From NCBI RefSeq assembly GCF_963576675.1, contig NC_088913.1, positions 14,087,001 through 14,151,000 on the forward strand: 64,000 nucleotides of DNA. The letters are read 5' to 3'. Below the pieces are notes generated by a model, which saw only the letters and a program-made list of their open reading frames with translations, had not been told where the DNA came from and searched no databases. The position numbers were made by a program, and so were the translations under genes. Positions 32,498 through 44,801 of the stretch are shown here, one piece after another. The stretch is from Euphorbia lathyris (lineage: Eukaryota; Streptophyta; Magnoliopsida; Malpighiales; Euphorbiaceae). How positions within the stretch are numbered: position 1 is the first letter of the stretch; every line of letters starts with the position of its first letter.

Positions 32498-33407
32498 ATA
32501 AGTGATAATTTCTTTACCTGTTCATGAATGGATTTTTTGAATGCCAAGACTGAAGTCTGTTTCGAGTTTCGACTCATGTTACAAAAAATTTGAAAATGTT
32601 GATTTGACTGTTATTTGACTGTTTATGATTAAGTGTTGCCTTTACAAAGTTGTTCTGTATGAGATTGATGCACACTTCATTAAACTCAAAACTGATTTCA
32701 TCTTGGAGTTCAGAAAACTCTTTTCACTGTTTGGGTGCCCAAGAGTTTAGGGGCATTGCTTTGCTAAAAACGGTACATACTGTTCAATTTCAATACTTGT
32801 AAAGAGTCCTAAAATTGGGTCCATAACGATCCAATGCCCAAACGGGGACATCAAGATTATATGGTATTGAGTAAAATCAAATTAATAATATCAAATTTAC
32901 TTTTACATTTAATTACTCCTAACAATTTACCAATCTATCATTGAATGGAGTAGAAGAGGCTGTTGCAGCCCCCCTTTAAAATATATAGACAGTGTGATTT
33001 TTTTTATTCCAGAATCCAATCCAATCCGAATGGTTTTTTTTTTTTTATTCCAACAATCAGAATGGTTTAAAATATATCTGGAAAGAGAACAAAAATAAAA
33101 GAAAGTAAAATATATATTGGTTACAGGTTTTACCTTTAACATTATTGAGTGTTAATTTTAATTTCTATATTTCATTTTGACACGATTAGCATGATGCTAT
33201 TTAAATTTTCATAGAGTTTGATGATTAATTATTTTTTGAATTAGCATATTGCATAAGCTGCTCAAATTTTCTTGTCATAGCTCATTTTTAGTAAACACTA
33301 GTGATGAAGTTGATAAGCTAAAATTTTCTACTAAGTCAATCTCAATTATCATACATCAACAACCTCAAATACCTATTTAGTTTCCAGCATAACAACTTAA
33401 ATTGCTG
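32498..33407. other. AT-rich spacer
   Basis: A short stretch at about 33118-33175 (TTACAGGTTTTACCTTTAACATTATT) again resembles 23800-23860. Nothing else is supported. Confidence 0.4.
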
Positions 33408-33575
33408 GGTTTGGTAGCGCAAGCTTGTGCCTCAAGTGGAGGCAATAGTGTAATGCAACATTGTTCTGGATCAGAAGTACGGACTTGATGTAGCTAACAC
33501 TTGGCTGACCCGTTCAAAGCTGAGAGTCATTCAACCTTATCCGTACTAACATATGAAAGTAAATAGTCTTAAAAA
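33408..33575 (+). pseudogene. 7SL RNA-like pseudogene
   Basis: GCTGGGTTTGGTAGCGCAAG, CTTGTGCCTCAAGTGGAGGCA and TGATGTAGCTAACACTTGGC track the 5' half of the 7SL gene at 9131 with many changes. No USE or TATA is present at the right distance and no T-run ends it. It may be a 7SL-derived retroposon or an old copy. Confidence 0.5.
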
Positions 33576-34491
33576 ACGACGGTTACCAATTTCAACAATA
33601 TATATAATGAGACCACGTTTTCTATTATCCAAATCATATGTTTATGTGATTTCTCTATCTAAATAATAATTTTCTTTCTCTTAACCAAACAAAATCTAAA
33701 GGAAATCAAAGTCAAAAGGTTCAAAAATTAAACAACTTTTATATTAAATTAGTTGAGTGATCATAATGCTAGTAAGAACAAAGTTGAATGAACGTCGGTG
33801 AAATTAAAATTTATTCATTATTTTTTTTTTAATACGTAGAGGTTCTACTTATAAGGAATTACCAACTTATGTTTTATTAAACATAGCCAACTATTTTTTT
33901 TATTGAATTTATGCTTGTAAAATCATCTCTTGTCCATTTTTCCATATTTTTCTTGCGATATTTTGCGGAGATTTCCCGTGTTCCGATCTCCAAAAATGGG
34001 TAAGATGAGTAGCAATGGGTGTAATTTAGCCAAATATTCCGACCCAAAAATGCATTTCCCTCCATAAATTAAGTTTCCGCCCATTACTTAAAAAAAAAAA
34101 AGAAATTCCCGCCAATTGCAACTGTGTTATGTACTCTCACGCCACTAAATCTAACAATCAGTTCAGCGTTTCTCTTTTTCCAGGCCATCAATTTTCCTTG
34201 GGGTAATACTTGCTTCTCTCTCACTTCCATTTTCTGTAATTGCTTTGCTTCCTGATTTTTATGTTATTTTCCTGATTTTTCATTCATTGTGTTACTGAAT
34301 CATAGAATTTAGATAAGATTGAACACCTGCTTCATCAGATTTTAGGTTTGAATCTCTTAAATCGGCTATGAATGGCTGGACCAGAAAAATTGTAGAAATC
34401 AATCGCTAAATCGTCAGATGAATTCATTTACTTCCAAAATAGATATTTAATTTCAGTTTGCTCATACATTCATTTCCACTGTCTCAGTATT
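33576..34491 (+). promoter_or_regulatory. Upstream region and leader of the plus-strand F-box gene
   Basis: The last ~300 bp look like a leader with an intron: donor GGTAATAC at 34202 and acceptor TTTCAG at 34456, ending 36 nt before the ATG. This intron is inferred from signals only. The rest is AT-rich. Confidence 0.4.
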
Positions 34492-35153
34492 ATGAAAAGA
34501 AGAAGGAATTCAACAGCAAAGGGAAAAAGGCATGAAAGGGGGGAAATCAGCCACATACGCATTAACTATTCAGGTCCTTCATTTTCTGATCTGCCAAATA
34601 CCATTCTTGTAAATATTCTACTTAGGCTCCCTGTAAAGAGGATTTTTGTATGCAAATGTGTATGCAAAACATGGTATGATCTAATTTCAGACCCTGAGTT
34701 TGCAAAGCTCCATTTCCATAAATCTGAGGTATATCCTCTACTTCGAACCTCAGGTTTTACATTACTGTCAAGAATGCTTTATCTTGTGCAGCCAAACCAA
34801 GATGAGTTTGAGGACAAGCTTGACACGTCTTATGGTAGCTCATCTATTAAGATTAAACTTGACTCAAAATTGAAACTGCCACTGCGCAACATCGAAATGA
34901 TAGATAAAGAAGCGGTAGGGATTGAGAATTGCTTGAAGTTGAATATGAAGAATCACAAGTATAAGATAGTTAATTCATGTAACGGCTTGCTTTGTTTGTC
35001 CAATCCATCTGATAATGACCCTGTTATAGTTTGCAATCCGGTTACAGGTGAGTTTATTAATCTTCCAGAGGTTAGGACGGTTAAGGATCTTAACATGACT
35101 GTTGAATGTGGTTTCGGTTTTAGTCCTGTGACTAAGCAATATAAGGTGATAAG

Positions 35154-35915
35154 CACTGGCGGATCCAGGAATTCGTTCCTGGGGGGCTAATTTAAGCTTA
35201 TGGTTGACGGTAAATCTAGCTCGTAAAGGCTGACAAATTTTTTTCAGCTCCTAGTAACTTAAAAGTTTTTTTTTTGTACCGTTTTAGTCTCAAAACATAC
35301 ATTTTAAACCAATTCAATTACTCCAAAATATTGAAACAATATTAGCTAAATTAAATCTCCAAACCAAAATTTCGTACATTAATACCCCTAAATTAAAATC
35401 TCAAGCAAAAAAACTCTTAAATTAAAATCCCCTGTATTTAAACACATCAAACAAAACTTCTAAATTAATTTAAACTACAATAAATCTTATGATAAGAAGA
35501 GAGAATGAGAAGAAGAAAATAAAAGGGAAGAAAAACAAAATAATAGAAAAAAAAGGATTAGAAAAGTAATTGTCATAAAAAGAAAAAGAGAAGAGAAGGA
35601 GAGTTGCGGTAACATATTTTACTTTTTTTTATAAATTAGGCCCTTACCAAAACGACGTCGTTTTGATTAAGGGCCTAATTAAAAAAAAAAGTGCCCAGCC
35701 CATGGGCTGGGCACTAAGCCATCTCCTTCTCGACAGAGAAGGAGATTAGGTTTTCCTTCTCTGTCGAGAAGGATAACACAGCAGCAGCCATGGCTGCTGC
35801 TGTCTGCAATTTTTTTCAGAGGTGGCTAATTTTTTTAGGTCTATATGTTTCTAGGGGCAGCGCCGGTACCGTGGGGGCTGGCGCCCCCACGGGCACCGGG
35901 CTAGATCCGCCACTG
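35154..35915. mobile_element. Non-autonomous hAT element inside the F-box gene
   Basis: The ends CACTGGCGGATC and, in reverse complement, CAGTGGCGGATC differ at one base. The perfect 8-bp duplication GTGATAAG lies at 35146-35153 and 35916-35923. The element is 762 bp with no transposase and contains four clustered palindromes (35643-35803). The clean flanks and uninterrupted gene sequence on both sides show a recent insertion. Confidence 0.94.
35643..35803. repeat. Cluster of four palindromes within the hAT element
   Basis: In order: AAAACGACGTCGTTTT (about 35648), GCCCAGCCCATGGGCTGGGC (about 35694), a hairpin with arms CCTTCTCGACAGAGAAGG and CCTTCTCTGTCGAGAAGG (35723-35771), and CAGCAGCCATGGCTGCTG (about 35783). 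Confidence 0.85.
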
Positions 35916-36422
35916 GTGATAAGAACGTTTACGCGTTGGATTGAAAACGAAAAAGTTATGGTGGCTGAAGTACATGTTCTTGGTACAAAAACATGGAAAG
36001 ACCTTCGCTTTTTTCCCGAGTCAGTATGGAAATTGTTCCCTACTTATTTTAATGGGTGTGTTTATTGGATTTCTCCTAAACAGTGTTCTGTTATTTGTTT
36101 TGACATTGACAAGGAATGCTTTGAGTCAATTAGAGCACCACCATGGAAGACATATAATATAGTTTGGAGAGGGAGCATGGGAGTATTAGGAGGCGCACTC
36201 TGTATAACAGAGGCTTTCGACTGTGAGCATATAAACGTTTGGGCAATGAAGGATCTTGGTGGAGAAAAGACTTGGTCTAAAATGCTCTCTATTATCATGT
36301 ATGGTGAAGCAAGATGGCCTCGGGGCTCATATCAACCCATAAAGTACTTGAACAATGGGGCCTTATTGATGTTTAATTCTTATAAACATGCTTTTATAAA
36401 TCTTAAGCCAAACAACTTATGA
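35790..36422 (+). other. Chimeric ORF: hAT-supplied start fused to F-box C-terminus
   Basis: An ATG inside the hAT element (35790) opens a frame that runs through the right terminal repeat and target duplication into the F-box-associated half in its original frame, ending at 36422 (210 codons). About 43 residues come from the transposon. The ATG lies inside the CAGCAGCCATGGCTGCTG palindrome. Whether it is transcribed or translated is unknown. Confidence 0.5.
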
Positions 36423-36650
36423 TTCAGATATTTGAAGGTCCGTGGAATGGAATCAAAAGTGGAAGCAATTCCTCATATTCCAACCTTTGTTTCACTCAAA
36501 CATGTTTTATCAGGGCATAATCTGGTTGTTCTTAATGTTAATTCAAGGTACTTAATGCGTGGCTTGATCTCAATGCTTTACAAATTTTTCTATTTGTTGC
36601 TGCTAATGATTCATAGTAGAGTTTATGTTGAAAATGTTTATGATACTTGA

Positions 36651-37079
36651 GTATATGTTGAAAATGAATGTTGTTGGAGATGAAAATGGACTATGAAGAC
36701 TTTAGTCTTGATGATTATTTGTTAGTTAATTTATGGTTAAGATTATGAATATCATCTGAGCATATGATTATTTGTGGCATTAAAAATGTTAATTTATAGA
36801 ATTAAGCTTCATTCATTCCTATTAGCAGGTGCGGAGAGCTGAAGCTGCACAAAGAGAAAAAAGGTATTTATATAGTTAAAGAAAATAGGCAACTGGAGAC
36901 TGATTCTGAAGTTTCATTTTGAATAGCTTACCTTATGAGATAGACTTTAGCAGAGGTAAATGTTGCTCTGAAGTTAACATCTGCTAAACTATTTATAATC
37001 ATTTTGTCAACTACAAACTGATAGAATATATAGCTTGGGTATTTATGTCTTTTTGTATAATTAGGGTTTGGTCTTACTT
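36651..37079 (+). other. F-box 3' flank and probable LTR of Copia element A
   Basis: TTATTAGCAG at 36821-36830 could be an acceptor for a last F-box exon. The left border of the element A LTR lies somewhere here but cannot be placed without its partner LTR, which is outside the window. Confidence 0.35.
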
Positions 37080-37145
37080 GTATATATATACACTGATAGT
37101 ATCAATACAGATCACGTTGCCTCATATTCTTCATGGTATGAGAGT
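37080..37145 (+). promoter_or_regulatory. LTR promoter end and primer-binding site of Copia element A
   Basis: TATATATATAC (37081-37091) is a TATA box. The LTR appears to end at TTCTTCA (37131) followed by TGGTATGAGAG, a variant of the initiator-Met tRNA primer site. The gag ATG follows about 70 nt later. Confidence 0.55.
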
Positions 37146-37209
37146 TTAGGTTCTAAACCCTAGATTTTGGCTTGCAGTAACTTCCCCTAACCCTAAACCT
37201 TCGACAACC

Positions 37210-40099
37210 ATGTCTTCATCCCCAAACACCGGCGCCGCCTCCCACAATACTACCGCCGGCAGCCATACCTCCAACACCGGCAACCATACCTCTATTACTG
37301 CTCCTCCTTTTACCTCTACTAATCTGATTCCCCATGCCCCATCGTTACATAGTCAATTAACGGTGAAACTTACCTCCTCCAACTTTGTGCTATGGCGTGC
37401 TCAAGCCCTCTCTGCCATCCGAGGAAGCGGATTGGCTCACCATATTAATGCTTCTATTGCTCCTCCTCCTAAATTGCTAATTGATAATTCGGAAAATCCG
37501 ATCTTTGCTGCTTGGGATCAAAAAGACCAACAAGTCTTGAATGTTTTGCTTAGCTCCGTCTCGGACTCGCTGCTACCACATATTGCTACCGCTTCAACAG
37601 CCCTAGAGGCGTGGAATCGTCTTCTCACCACTCATTCTTCTGGTACTCGATCTCAAATCAGGAACCTTAAGACTCAATTACAGAGCCTTGCACAGGGAGC
37701 TGATGATATCTCCACTTATCTGATCAAAGCCAAATCTATTCAGGATCAACTTGCTACATTCCAATATGTTTTGAGTGAAGACGATTTTATTGATAATATT
37801 TTGCAGGGACTTGATGAACAATACCACCCATTCTCTCTCACAATTGAAGCTCAACAGAATTTAGTGACGTTTGATCACCTCTTCGGCCTCCTCTTGTCTG
37901 AAGAGCGTCGTCTGGCACGCCCCAAACCAGCTTTACTGCCAACACCTACTGCCCTCTATTCTGCCCGGCCCCCAAACTCTCAATATACTGCTTCTCGGGG
38001 TCGCGGAAATAGAGGAAGGACCAACAGAGGGGGTCGGTCTTCATTCCATTATCAGCCTACTCAATTGTTTCAGTCTGGGGGAAATTCGTTTTCTTCAAAT
38101 CAGGCCCAATATGGTTCGCCTTCTCCCAATCAGAGGGAACACCTAACTTGTTATAACTGCCGAGGCTTGGGACACGTGGCTCGTAATTGCTCTTCACCGC
38201 GTTTTAATCGTGACTTCTCAAACCAACCCCAATCCAACATAGCCACCAGCCCGTTCGCCACTCAACCCTGGGTTTTGGATTCCGGAGCGACTCACCATTT
38301 GACATCTGACCTCGGAAACCTCCAGCTTCATTCTGAGTACTCTAGCCCTGACGAAGTTCAAATTGGTAATGGTTCCTACCTCCCTATTACTAGTGTCGGT
38401 TCTTCTAATATTTCTCTTGGGTTATCTCAATTCCAATTACGTGATGTTTTACATGTTCCTGGTGCATCTCACAATTTATTATCCATTTATGCACTAACGA
38501 ACTCTAACCCAGTCTCTGTGGAATTTTTCTCTGATTGTTTTGTCATTAAGGATTTGGAAACGGGCAAGATTCGGTAAAAAAGCCAGAGTAACAACGGGTT
38601 ATATTCGCTCTGCTTATCTGCTTCAAATAAAATTTCTGCTCAAATTGCTAGTTTAGATATATGGCATGATCGATTAGGACATGCCTCTTTTCCTATTGTC
38701 AAACAATTGTTATCTTTGAATAAAATTGCTAGTTTGAATAAAGGAACTTCCTTATGTGCCTCCTGTTGTGTTTCGAAAAGCCATAAATTGCCATTCACTT
38801 TATCGTCTCATATTTCCTCTGCTCCTCTTGAATTGATTTGTGCTGATGTTTGGGGTCCTGCCTCTGCTGTGTCTATTGATGGTTTTCGATATTATGTCCT
38901 TTTTTATGATCACTTCACTAAGCATAATTGGGTTTACTTTCTCAAACAGAAATCGGATGTGCATGATATTTTTGTCCAATTTCATACCATTGTTGAAAAA
39001 TTCTTTGACTCTAAAATTAAAATCTTTCAAAGTGATGGTGGTGGTGAATTTATTAAACTCACAGCATACTTTCGTACACATGGCATTAGTCATCGAATTT
39101 CTTGTCCCTACACTCCTGAACAAAATGGCATTGCCGAACGAAAACACAGACACATTGTTGAACATGGCCTAGCTTTGTTGAAACGTGCAAATTTACCTAT
39201 TAAGTTTTGGACATATGCCTTTGACACTGCTGTGTATTTAATAAATCGTACACCTCACACTTCTCTTAAATTTGCTAATCCGTTCCAATTATTATTTCGT
39301 GAAGCTCCTGATTATCATTTTCTTTGTATCTTCGGTTGTTTATGCTTTCCTTGGCTCCGCCCATATACTCGTTCTAAACTTGAGGACCGTTCCAAAGCAT
39401 GTATATTCCTTGGCTATAGCAAAGCTCACAAGGGATATAAATGTTTTGATCCGGTCTCGTCCAAAATTTACATCTCACATCACGTTTTGTTTGATGAGCA
39501 GGTGTTTCCGGGCAAAGATTTAAATGGTGATGGCTGTCTGGTAATTCATTCCTCCGCATCCGCAACCCCACATGCTATTTATTTTCCTCTTAATTATCCT
39601 ACCCTTACAGCTCCCTCACTGCCCCAATCTCCTGATTTCTCTATTAATTCACCACCTAACCAGCCCCCCTAAACGCCCACAGCCTCGCTTACTCCTCTCT
39701 CTGCCTCCTCAAACCTGACGCCCAACACCCATGTTCCAACCTCTCCTCCCATGCAAAACCACGCACTTAACCAGCCCCCCACGTCCCTCACAGAAACAGT
39801 CCCTCAACCACAATTCACCAATTCTACACAGTGTGGACCTCTCCCTCCTCCTACCTCAAACAACCATCCCATGATAACGCGATCTAAAACCAGTTCATTA
39901 CGTCCCAAGGTTCCTCGTGCTCTTGTTACTGTGCTCCCTCCCACACCCAAGTCTTATGACAATGCTTCTAAGGATCCGCAATGGCGTCAGGCCATGCAAG
40001 AAGAATATGATGCTCTCCAGAAAAATAAGACCTGGTCCTTGGTTCCTAGGGTTCCTGGTGTCAACACTGTGAAGTGTCTCTCGCTTTACAAGATAAAAC
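37210..40099 (+). pseudogene. Copia element A gag-protease-integrase-RT, 5' part
   Basis: A single frame from ATG 37210, broken by TAA at 38575 and at 39670. Gag has the retrotransposon gag domain (SSNFVLWRAQALSAI) and one zinc knuckle (CYNCRGLGHVARNC). Protease is WVLDSGATHHLT. The integrase has the pre-integrase WHDRLGHAS, the catalytic D (ADVWGP), D (QSDGGGEF) and E (PEQNGIAERKHR). RT begins near DPQWRQAMQEEYDALQKNKTW. The style is RE1-like Copia. The RT is cut by element B after IK at 40099; the same frame resumes at 63391. Confidence 0.88.
40095..40099 (+). repeat. Target duplication AAAAC, left (element B)
   Basis: AAAAC directly before TGTTGGTCCC; its partner is at 63386-63390. Confidence 0.95.
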
Positions 40100-41504
40100 T
40101 GTTGGTCCCGTGTGATTAGTTCCAAAGGGGGGGGGGTTAGGAACTAATATAACTTTTTTCGTTTAATTGTATGCTGACTTAGTTATTTTGCAAGTTGGTC
40201 AGCTCAGCTTTTGGTCAGCTTGGCCAGATATGCTATAAGACAGCTTTGGACGAATATTGACTAAAGCTGTTTTATTTATAAGTTAGATATTGACACTCTT
40301 GGAGGCCAGCTTCTAACACAGCACTTGAAATTACTCAGAGTCAACTTTAAACAATTTTATATGCTGAGTAAATTTCACATACAACACATGCACATATATA
40401 TATTGAGAGAGAGTTTAGAGATTACTCAGTATCACTTATCCTGGTTCGGCCTCTCCGCCTACGTCCAGTCCCCAGAGTCCTCCGGGCTTTTAGAATCCAA
40501 TACTGAGCTCTTTAAAGGTAGAGCACAAACCAATTATAAGGAAGTTGAATATGCAAAAGTACCTTCCTCTATTCGTCTACTCAACTCCTACTAAGTGCTA
40601 CAACCCAGCACCTAGATTTCTTTACCACTGAATGTTTACAACCAAACACTCAGCACATCACTCTCAATTTTACAATTGATAAACACTTGTTCCTTTTCAA
40701 ATAAAGAACACTTTAGAAGATTACAAGTAATCACTCTAGCATTTACACAAAGAATGAAAGATGGGTGTAAGATCTATTTTTGTAACTAAGTGCTTTTGTA
40801 TCTTTTCTCTCTTGTATTTTTCTCTTTGTAATCCGGCAATGATCCAAGGATTTTGATTGTCCTTATATAGGAGAAAATCTGGGATCGGATCACTTTGAAA
40901 TGATGTAGCCGTTAAGGTTAAAACGGCTCTTTTAGGGGACAGATTCTGGTCAGCTTCAGACTGTTCCGGCCATTCCCTTCCTCTACATTTCTTCAGACGT
41001 CAGGCTTGTCCTCTTGCGTCTGGCTTGTCTTTTTGTGTCAGTTGTCCTTTACCAATAATCCATTGACCCATACATCTCGGAATGTGTCTTCTGCGTATTT
41101 CCAAGGATTCAATTATTGGTACAGAGGGGCGGTAATCATTGTCTTTTAGCTAACGACTTTTTCATGCTGTCCTGAAGAAGCACTCAGCTTCTACTTCGTA
41201 AAACCTTGTCATTTACAATTTCCAATCTGAGTGTAAGTTTAGTCAGCTCAGCTTCGTGAGACAGTTGTTGTGGGCGTGTATGTCTTTCTCTTTTGATTCT
41301 AAGTTTGATTCCACTCAGCTTGATACTTTAGGCTTCTATATTGACCTCTTCCTGTCTTACTTTTTATATTTATCTTTTATTTATATTTATACTCAGCATT
41401 GAACAAACGGATTAGTACAATTAAAATAAAGCACATAAATTTAATTGTCTCTTAATCATGGATGATTTTGTCAAATCAAAATCTTGTGGAAATGTGTTTC
41501 AACA
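40100..41504 (-). repeat. 3' LTR of element B
   Basis: 1,405 bp. It contains a TATATAAGGA promoter box in minus orientation (about 40862) and many CTCAGC/GTCAGC words. It is preceded on the minus strand by the polypurine tract. Confidence 0.92.
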
Positions 41505-41946
41505 AACTCCCCCATTTTGATGTTGGCAAAATGCATAATTATGGAACTCAGTTTTGAAATTTTCCATGATTGATTTATCTTTCATATTTCTGAAATTTCT
41601 CCCCCGTAAGGGTTGCATCTGTTTATTTACCTCTTAAACAAACTAAGGATGTTTGTACTGACTAGATTTAGTTAAATTATTTTGAGTCTAAGTCAGCTTT
41701 CAGAAATGCTTGGATACTCAGTTTGATTTACTCGTTATTTATGTATACTGAGTATTTGTTTGTTCAATGTTTATGTTAATGTGTATTGACAAGCATGGCA
41801 TTTGAACAGAATAGAGAACAGTTCATTGAAATAAGATAGACCATACACATGCATAATACTTGTGTCCACAAAATATATTTCTAAACAAACACAAAAACTG
41901 TTTCACATATAAACACTTAAGTTTCACTTCTTCACACAGCTTTACT
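41505..41946 (-). promoter_or_regulatory. Polypurine tracts and 3' non-coding region of B
   Basis: On the minus strand AAAATGGGGGAGTT abuts the LTR (41505-41518) and a second, TTACGGGGGAGAA-type tract lies ~90 bp upstream (41600-41612). Repeated polypurine tracts are typical of Sireviruses. No coding sequence. Confidence 0.8.
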
Positions 41947-44801
41947 TCACACAGCCTTACCCTTTCCTTTCACTTTGCTTCCTGATGCACCTGTCTGTTG
42001 TTGAGTTCCAGTTTTAGTTCTCTCCCCCGTTTTGCCAGCATCGGGTTTATAGACAAAGGTTTCATTTCTTGCAGCTGAGGATAGAACATTCGAATAGCGT
42101 TGTAAACGCTTCGTGCTCTCACTCAAGCCGTCTATTACAGGTACGCAATCATCTCGAACATTTCGAGGAACGGGGATAGAGCCAGTGATCAGATTGATAA
42201 TACACTCATGGGACTTGCTAAGCCAGGTAAGGGAGCTGGTGATCTGAGCAAAGGATTGATGATACATTTTCAAGAGGGCAGAATCATTAGAAGATGCGTT
42301 GACCACTGTCATAGCGAACAGCCTGTAGAATTCCTTGTGAAAGTTTATCATTGATGGGGTCAACATCCATCTGAGCTTTGTTGACACTGAGAAGACTCAC
42401 GGCTTCACTGAGTTGATCAATTGTACATTGAGAAGTGGAGGAAACAAGCTCGCGTGTACAAGTAAGATCGGTAGTCAGCTTGGCAAAGCATCCCTGCAAC
42501 TCAGCATATGTGGCATACTCAGGATTAGCCAATGGCCCAAGGTTGGGTAGTTCTGCTCTCAGTTTGGCAAATTGTTGATCTAACTCAGCTGAAGTTGCAT
42601 AGCCTGGATTAGGGGCAGAGAGATTATTGATTTTACCTTCAAGGGAATTCATGTGGTTTATCATCAGGAGGAATAGCTCAGTCAGCTTGGCAATGTGATC
42701 TTGCTTAGGTTGCTGTGATTGGATGGTGGTCACAATACTGACAAGATCCTTGAGTCCCTTAATTTCCGTGAGAAGTTGAGTGATGGCAGGTATATTTGTG
42801 GACTCAGGATGAGCAGACCTAGCAGCATCAGCAGTGGTGAACTCCTAGAGAAGAGATTGAGCCGTTTCGATGATGCGACGGCCAGACTGAGTTGCACGAA
42901 GATAGGCATGTTGCTCATTTGAAGTTGGCTCACAAGCAGGAATGGAGGTGGAGCTGGATGGTGGTGGAGTTGGCTGCTTACTAGCTTGAGCAATTGGGTT
43001 TTGATCAGGATGTGGAGTTTGAACAGGTGGATCCACAGTTTTCTCCCCATGTTGAGTGGCTGGTTCTTCGAGCTCTTGCTCGGCAGGATTTGGATCTTGT
43101 GGAGTCTTGGCATTTTCCTCACTGTGAGTAACAGAGGCTTGATTTTGCTCCGATTCCTTGGGAGGAGACTCAACATGGTGAGAAAAATATTCAAACCTGA
43201 TATTGGATGGATCCATAGTTTGCTCCAAAGAGGGAGCCTCTGTCAGGAGATCAATGAGAGGAGTTTTGACAGCTTTCTTCTTTAGTCTTCTGAGTGACTT
43301 AGTTTTTGGAGGTGATAGGTCAATTTGAACATCTACATCCTCAACCTCAGCTTCAACATTCAGATCCTCTCTTTGATGTTCCTCTTCTTCTTGTTCAACA
43401 TCATGTGCCTCCTGATTTTGCTCCATATTATCCTGCTCAGCATGATCATTTCTTTTAGCATTAAGCTGAGTATCAACCTCTCTTTGTTCTTCTTCTTCAT
43501 CAGTTTGCTCAACTGGAGTTTTCTCAAGATCAATCTCAATGTTTTGAGTGCAGTGAGATTTGGGTGTCACAACCCAATCAATGGAATCAGCCTCAACTAT
43601 TTTCAACCCAGAATTTCTACTTTTCTTCTTTAGCGGCTGTTCTGGGGATTCTTCATGTTCTTCCTCGGGCTCAGCTTGCCCTTTCCTTTTCTCTGCTGAC
43701 TTTGGTGTAACCTGAGGTAGGTCAGCATCAGTATTCTTTCCTCTTATCATAGCCCTCTTCTTTCTGGGCACAGTCTCAATATCCTTTGCACAAGTGGCAA
43801 GTGTCTTTTTCTTCTTCTTTGCTTTGGAGGAATCGGCAGGAATTTCCTCTGGTTCAACTTCTGGCTCAGCATTATCTGCTGCTAGCTCAGTTTCAATTTC
43901 TTGCTCAGCCTCGTTTTCTTCCTCATCTTCCTCAATATCTTCACTTCCCTTTAGTTGTTGGTTGAACAATAACCAGAGCTGCGGTTATTTCTGCTCCCAA
44001 GCTCTTAGTCTCAGTGATGGTCTCAATATTGTGATCTTCAAGGATCTTGGTGATGAGAGATCCTAGTCGAAGTTTCTTTCCCCCTCGTTGAAGTGCTCCC
44101 ACAAAAAACACAGGCATATTCAGCGGACAATAGGTTAGCATGTGCCATATGAAGCACTGCTCGAAATTGGAGGCAGACGAAGCTGAGTTGAGTTTAAGGA
44201 AGATGAAGTTTGTTAAGATGTAGTGCGCCATCTTCTGGTTTTGCCCCATACTTGTGCTGGGTATTTCTCCTTTGTAGTTTTTGGGTTTGCAAAACCCCTT
44301 CATCTGGTCAAGCATTTCCTTTGATACCTTTTCTTTTGTTGTTCTGAACTCGGTTCCTTTGTTGGGCATGTTGAGTAGGGTTGCCAGGTAGGATGGAGTG
44401 ATGACAATTTTGTGACCTTTAACGTGCGTCTCCAAATAATCAGCATCATCCTTGTCAACATAGAGACCGGAGTAGAATTCCCTAACCAATCGTGGATAGG
44501 TGGTTCCGGGGAGAGAGAAGAGGTATGTCCACTCGTTTTTCTCAATCCATTCAGAAAAAGGCTTTTCGTTGGTAACGAAGCTGGGAGAGAACCAGCGGCA
44601 TTTGAGGACTTCCAGATTGTGGACTTTTGTGTGAACCTTGACCATGGTTCTAACCTTGGGTTTCTTCTGTTTTGAGGAACTTGCCGGGTCCGTTTGACGG
44701 CGTTTGCTCGGAGTTAGGTTAGACTTAGGAGTAGATTTAGGGCTTTCATCGGTGATTAATTTTCCAGAATTTTCACCGGAGATTTTCTGAGTGTTGGTCA
44801 T
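41947..44801 (-). pseudogene. ORF3 of element B
   Basis: The likely start is the ATG at 44801 (MTNTQK), where homology with C begins. The N-terminal ~230 residues hold the conserved block VHNLEVLKCRWFSPSFV..EW...TYPRLVREFY..L, matching what is annotated as a putative plant transposon protein domain. A long acidic, Glu-rich middle follows, with basic KKKKK patches. The C-terminal part has two copies of an EYATYAELQGCFAKL-type repeat, then SKSHECIINL and RNETFVYKPDAGKTGE. It is broken by a frameshift near 43960, TAG at 42845 and a frameshift near 42350. No clear membrane segment is visible, so an envelope role is not supported. Confidence 0.8.

Larger units (their letters stand above)
34492..36545 (+). 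pseudogene. F-box gene split by a hAT insertion
   Basis: Part 1 (34492-35153) encodes an F-box at residues ~30-70 (SDLPNTILVNILLRLPVK) and the front of an F-box-associated domain (YKIVNSCNGLLCLS, CNPVTGEFINLPE, GFGFSPVTKQYKVI). Part 2 (35924 on) continues that domain (VAEVHVLGTKTWKDL, NGCVYWISPK, VLGGALCITE, INVWAMKD). The 762-bp hAT element plus one 8-bp flank copy separates them and changes frame. A TGA at 36420-36422 follows, after which the same frame still reads FRYLKVRGMES..IPHIPTFVSLK to a likely donor AAGGTACTT at 36545. A small final exon near 36831 is possible. The intact protein would have been an SCF substrate adaptor; two independent lesions suggest loss of function. Confidence 0.85.

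Noticed and set aside
42719..44675. Plus-strand ORFs opposite ORF3 of element B
   Set aside because: Antisense shadows of ORF3; their low-complexity Ser-rich or Leu-rich make-up mirrors the Glu-rich protein.
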